Assembly: GCA_029941175.1 (NCBI GenBank)
Contig: JAPYRM010000063.1
Span: 1 to 5,438, forward strand
DNA: 5,438 bases
Direction of reading: 5' to 3'
DNA from: Halobacteriales archaeon
GTDB taxonomy: Archaea > Halobacteriota > Halobacteria > Halobacteriales > Hikarchaeaceae
The notes beneath the pieces were generated by a model. That model was not told the origin of the DNA. It saw nothing but the letters and a program-made list of their open reading frames with translations, and did not search any database. Each line of letters opens with the position of its first letter. Position 1 is the stretch's first letter. Below, piece after piece: positions 5,132-5,438 of this stretch. Both the position numbers and the translations under genes were made by a program.

Positions 5132-5438
5132 TTACCCAAACAAGACTAATATCAACATTATAGCGACACCGAAAATGATGAATAGTAAATTGAATATATT
5201 ATCGATCCAATTTTCTTCACGGAGTAAATCGGGCAATAGAGCTGCAGAAGCGATATAGATGAAGTTTCCAACACCAAGTGAGAAGAGAAGTTTAGTGAGT
5301 CCGGGTACAACATTCGTTAAATAAATTGCAATTAAAACGCCGACAATTGTTGTCATTCCAGTTAGTAGATTCACCAATAAAGCGTGTCGTTTGGCCAGAC
5401 CAGAATTTAGTAAAATACCATAATCTGCTAGTTCCATC
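5132..5438 (-). CDS. ZIP-family metal transporter, C-terminal part (enters from the right edge)
   Basis: ZIP proteins import divalent metals such as zinc or iron across the cell membrane. About 101 C-terminal residues are visible. The first visible residues, MELADYGILLNSGLAKRHAL, correspond to the end of helix V, where the family motif runs HExPxEx-(L/F)-xD; the M at 5437 is therefore internal, and the true start lies beyond the window. Next come a helix with VNLLTGMTTIVGVLIAIYL (22-40), a helix with LGVGNFIYIASAALLPDLL (54-72, matching the family's FLYIA...LLPEL segment) and a last helix NLLFIIFGVAIMLILVLF (83-100). The stop is TAA at 5132-5134. The usual histidine after LLPEL is replaced by REEN. 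The metal-binding HExP half of the site is outside, so specificity cannot be judged. The gene converges with the VOC gene, with 37 bases between the stops. Confidence 0.85.
   Translation of the reverse strand, partial: MELADYGILLNSGLAKRHALLVNLLTGMTTIVGVLIAIYLTNVVPGLTKLLFSLGVGNFIYIASAALLPDLLREENWIDNIFNLLFIIFGVAIMLILVLFG

Noticed and set aside
1..5438. A possible novel multi-gene defence or mobile system
   Set aside because: Every larger gene belongs to a conserved cellular family, and there are no transposase, integrase, nuclease or toxin signatures, direct-repeat arrays or attachment sites.

Overview
The window looks archaeal. Three points support this: a complete TiaS gene (the archaeal enzyme that makes agmatidine in tRNA-Ile), a regulator of the archaeal COG1395 HTH family, and start codons that lack Shine-Dalgarno sequences, several of which have a TATA-like element about 24-35 bases upstream. 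The PhoU/TrkA-C protein and the citrate synthase resemble haloarchaeal versions as I remember those families. The DNA, however, is AT-rich and the proteins are not strongly acidic, so a haloarchaeon is unlikely. A planktonic euryarchaeon of the Marine Group II/III type (Ca. Poseidoniia) is my best guess, by inference only.

Layout from left to right. A citrate synthase gene runs leftward off the window from a start at 560. A 179-base divergent intergenic region follows. A two-repeat PhoU/TrkA-C protein (740-1927, +) then converges on a small two-helix membrane protein (1938-2213, -). Upstream of that on the same strand lies tiaS (2278-3537, -). A 114-base divergent region separates tiaS from the COG1395 HTH regulator (3652-4605, +). 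This is followed by a glyoxalase-like VOC protein with a complete 2-His/2-Glu metal site (4720-5094, +). It converges on the C-terminal part of a ZIP-family metal transporter that enters from the right edge (5132-5438, -). No intergenic stretch reaches 300 bases, and I saw no RNA genes, CRISPR arrays or insertion sequences.

The genes do not form one obvious operon. They are single units with alternating orientation, most with a plausible promoter of their own: TCA-cycle entry, probable ion-transport regulation, decoding of AUA codons, transcriptional regulation, small-molecule detoxification and metal uptake. I found no convincing new multi-gene system. The items most worth a second look are an excess of long G/C homopolymers, an inverted repeat lying over the start of the HTH gene, the uncharacterised small membrane protein, and the exact 200-residue internal duplication in the PhoU/TrkA-C protein.
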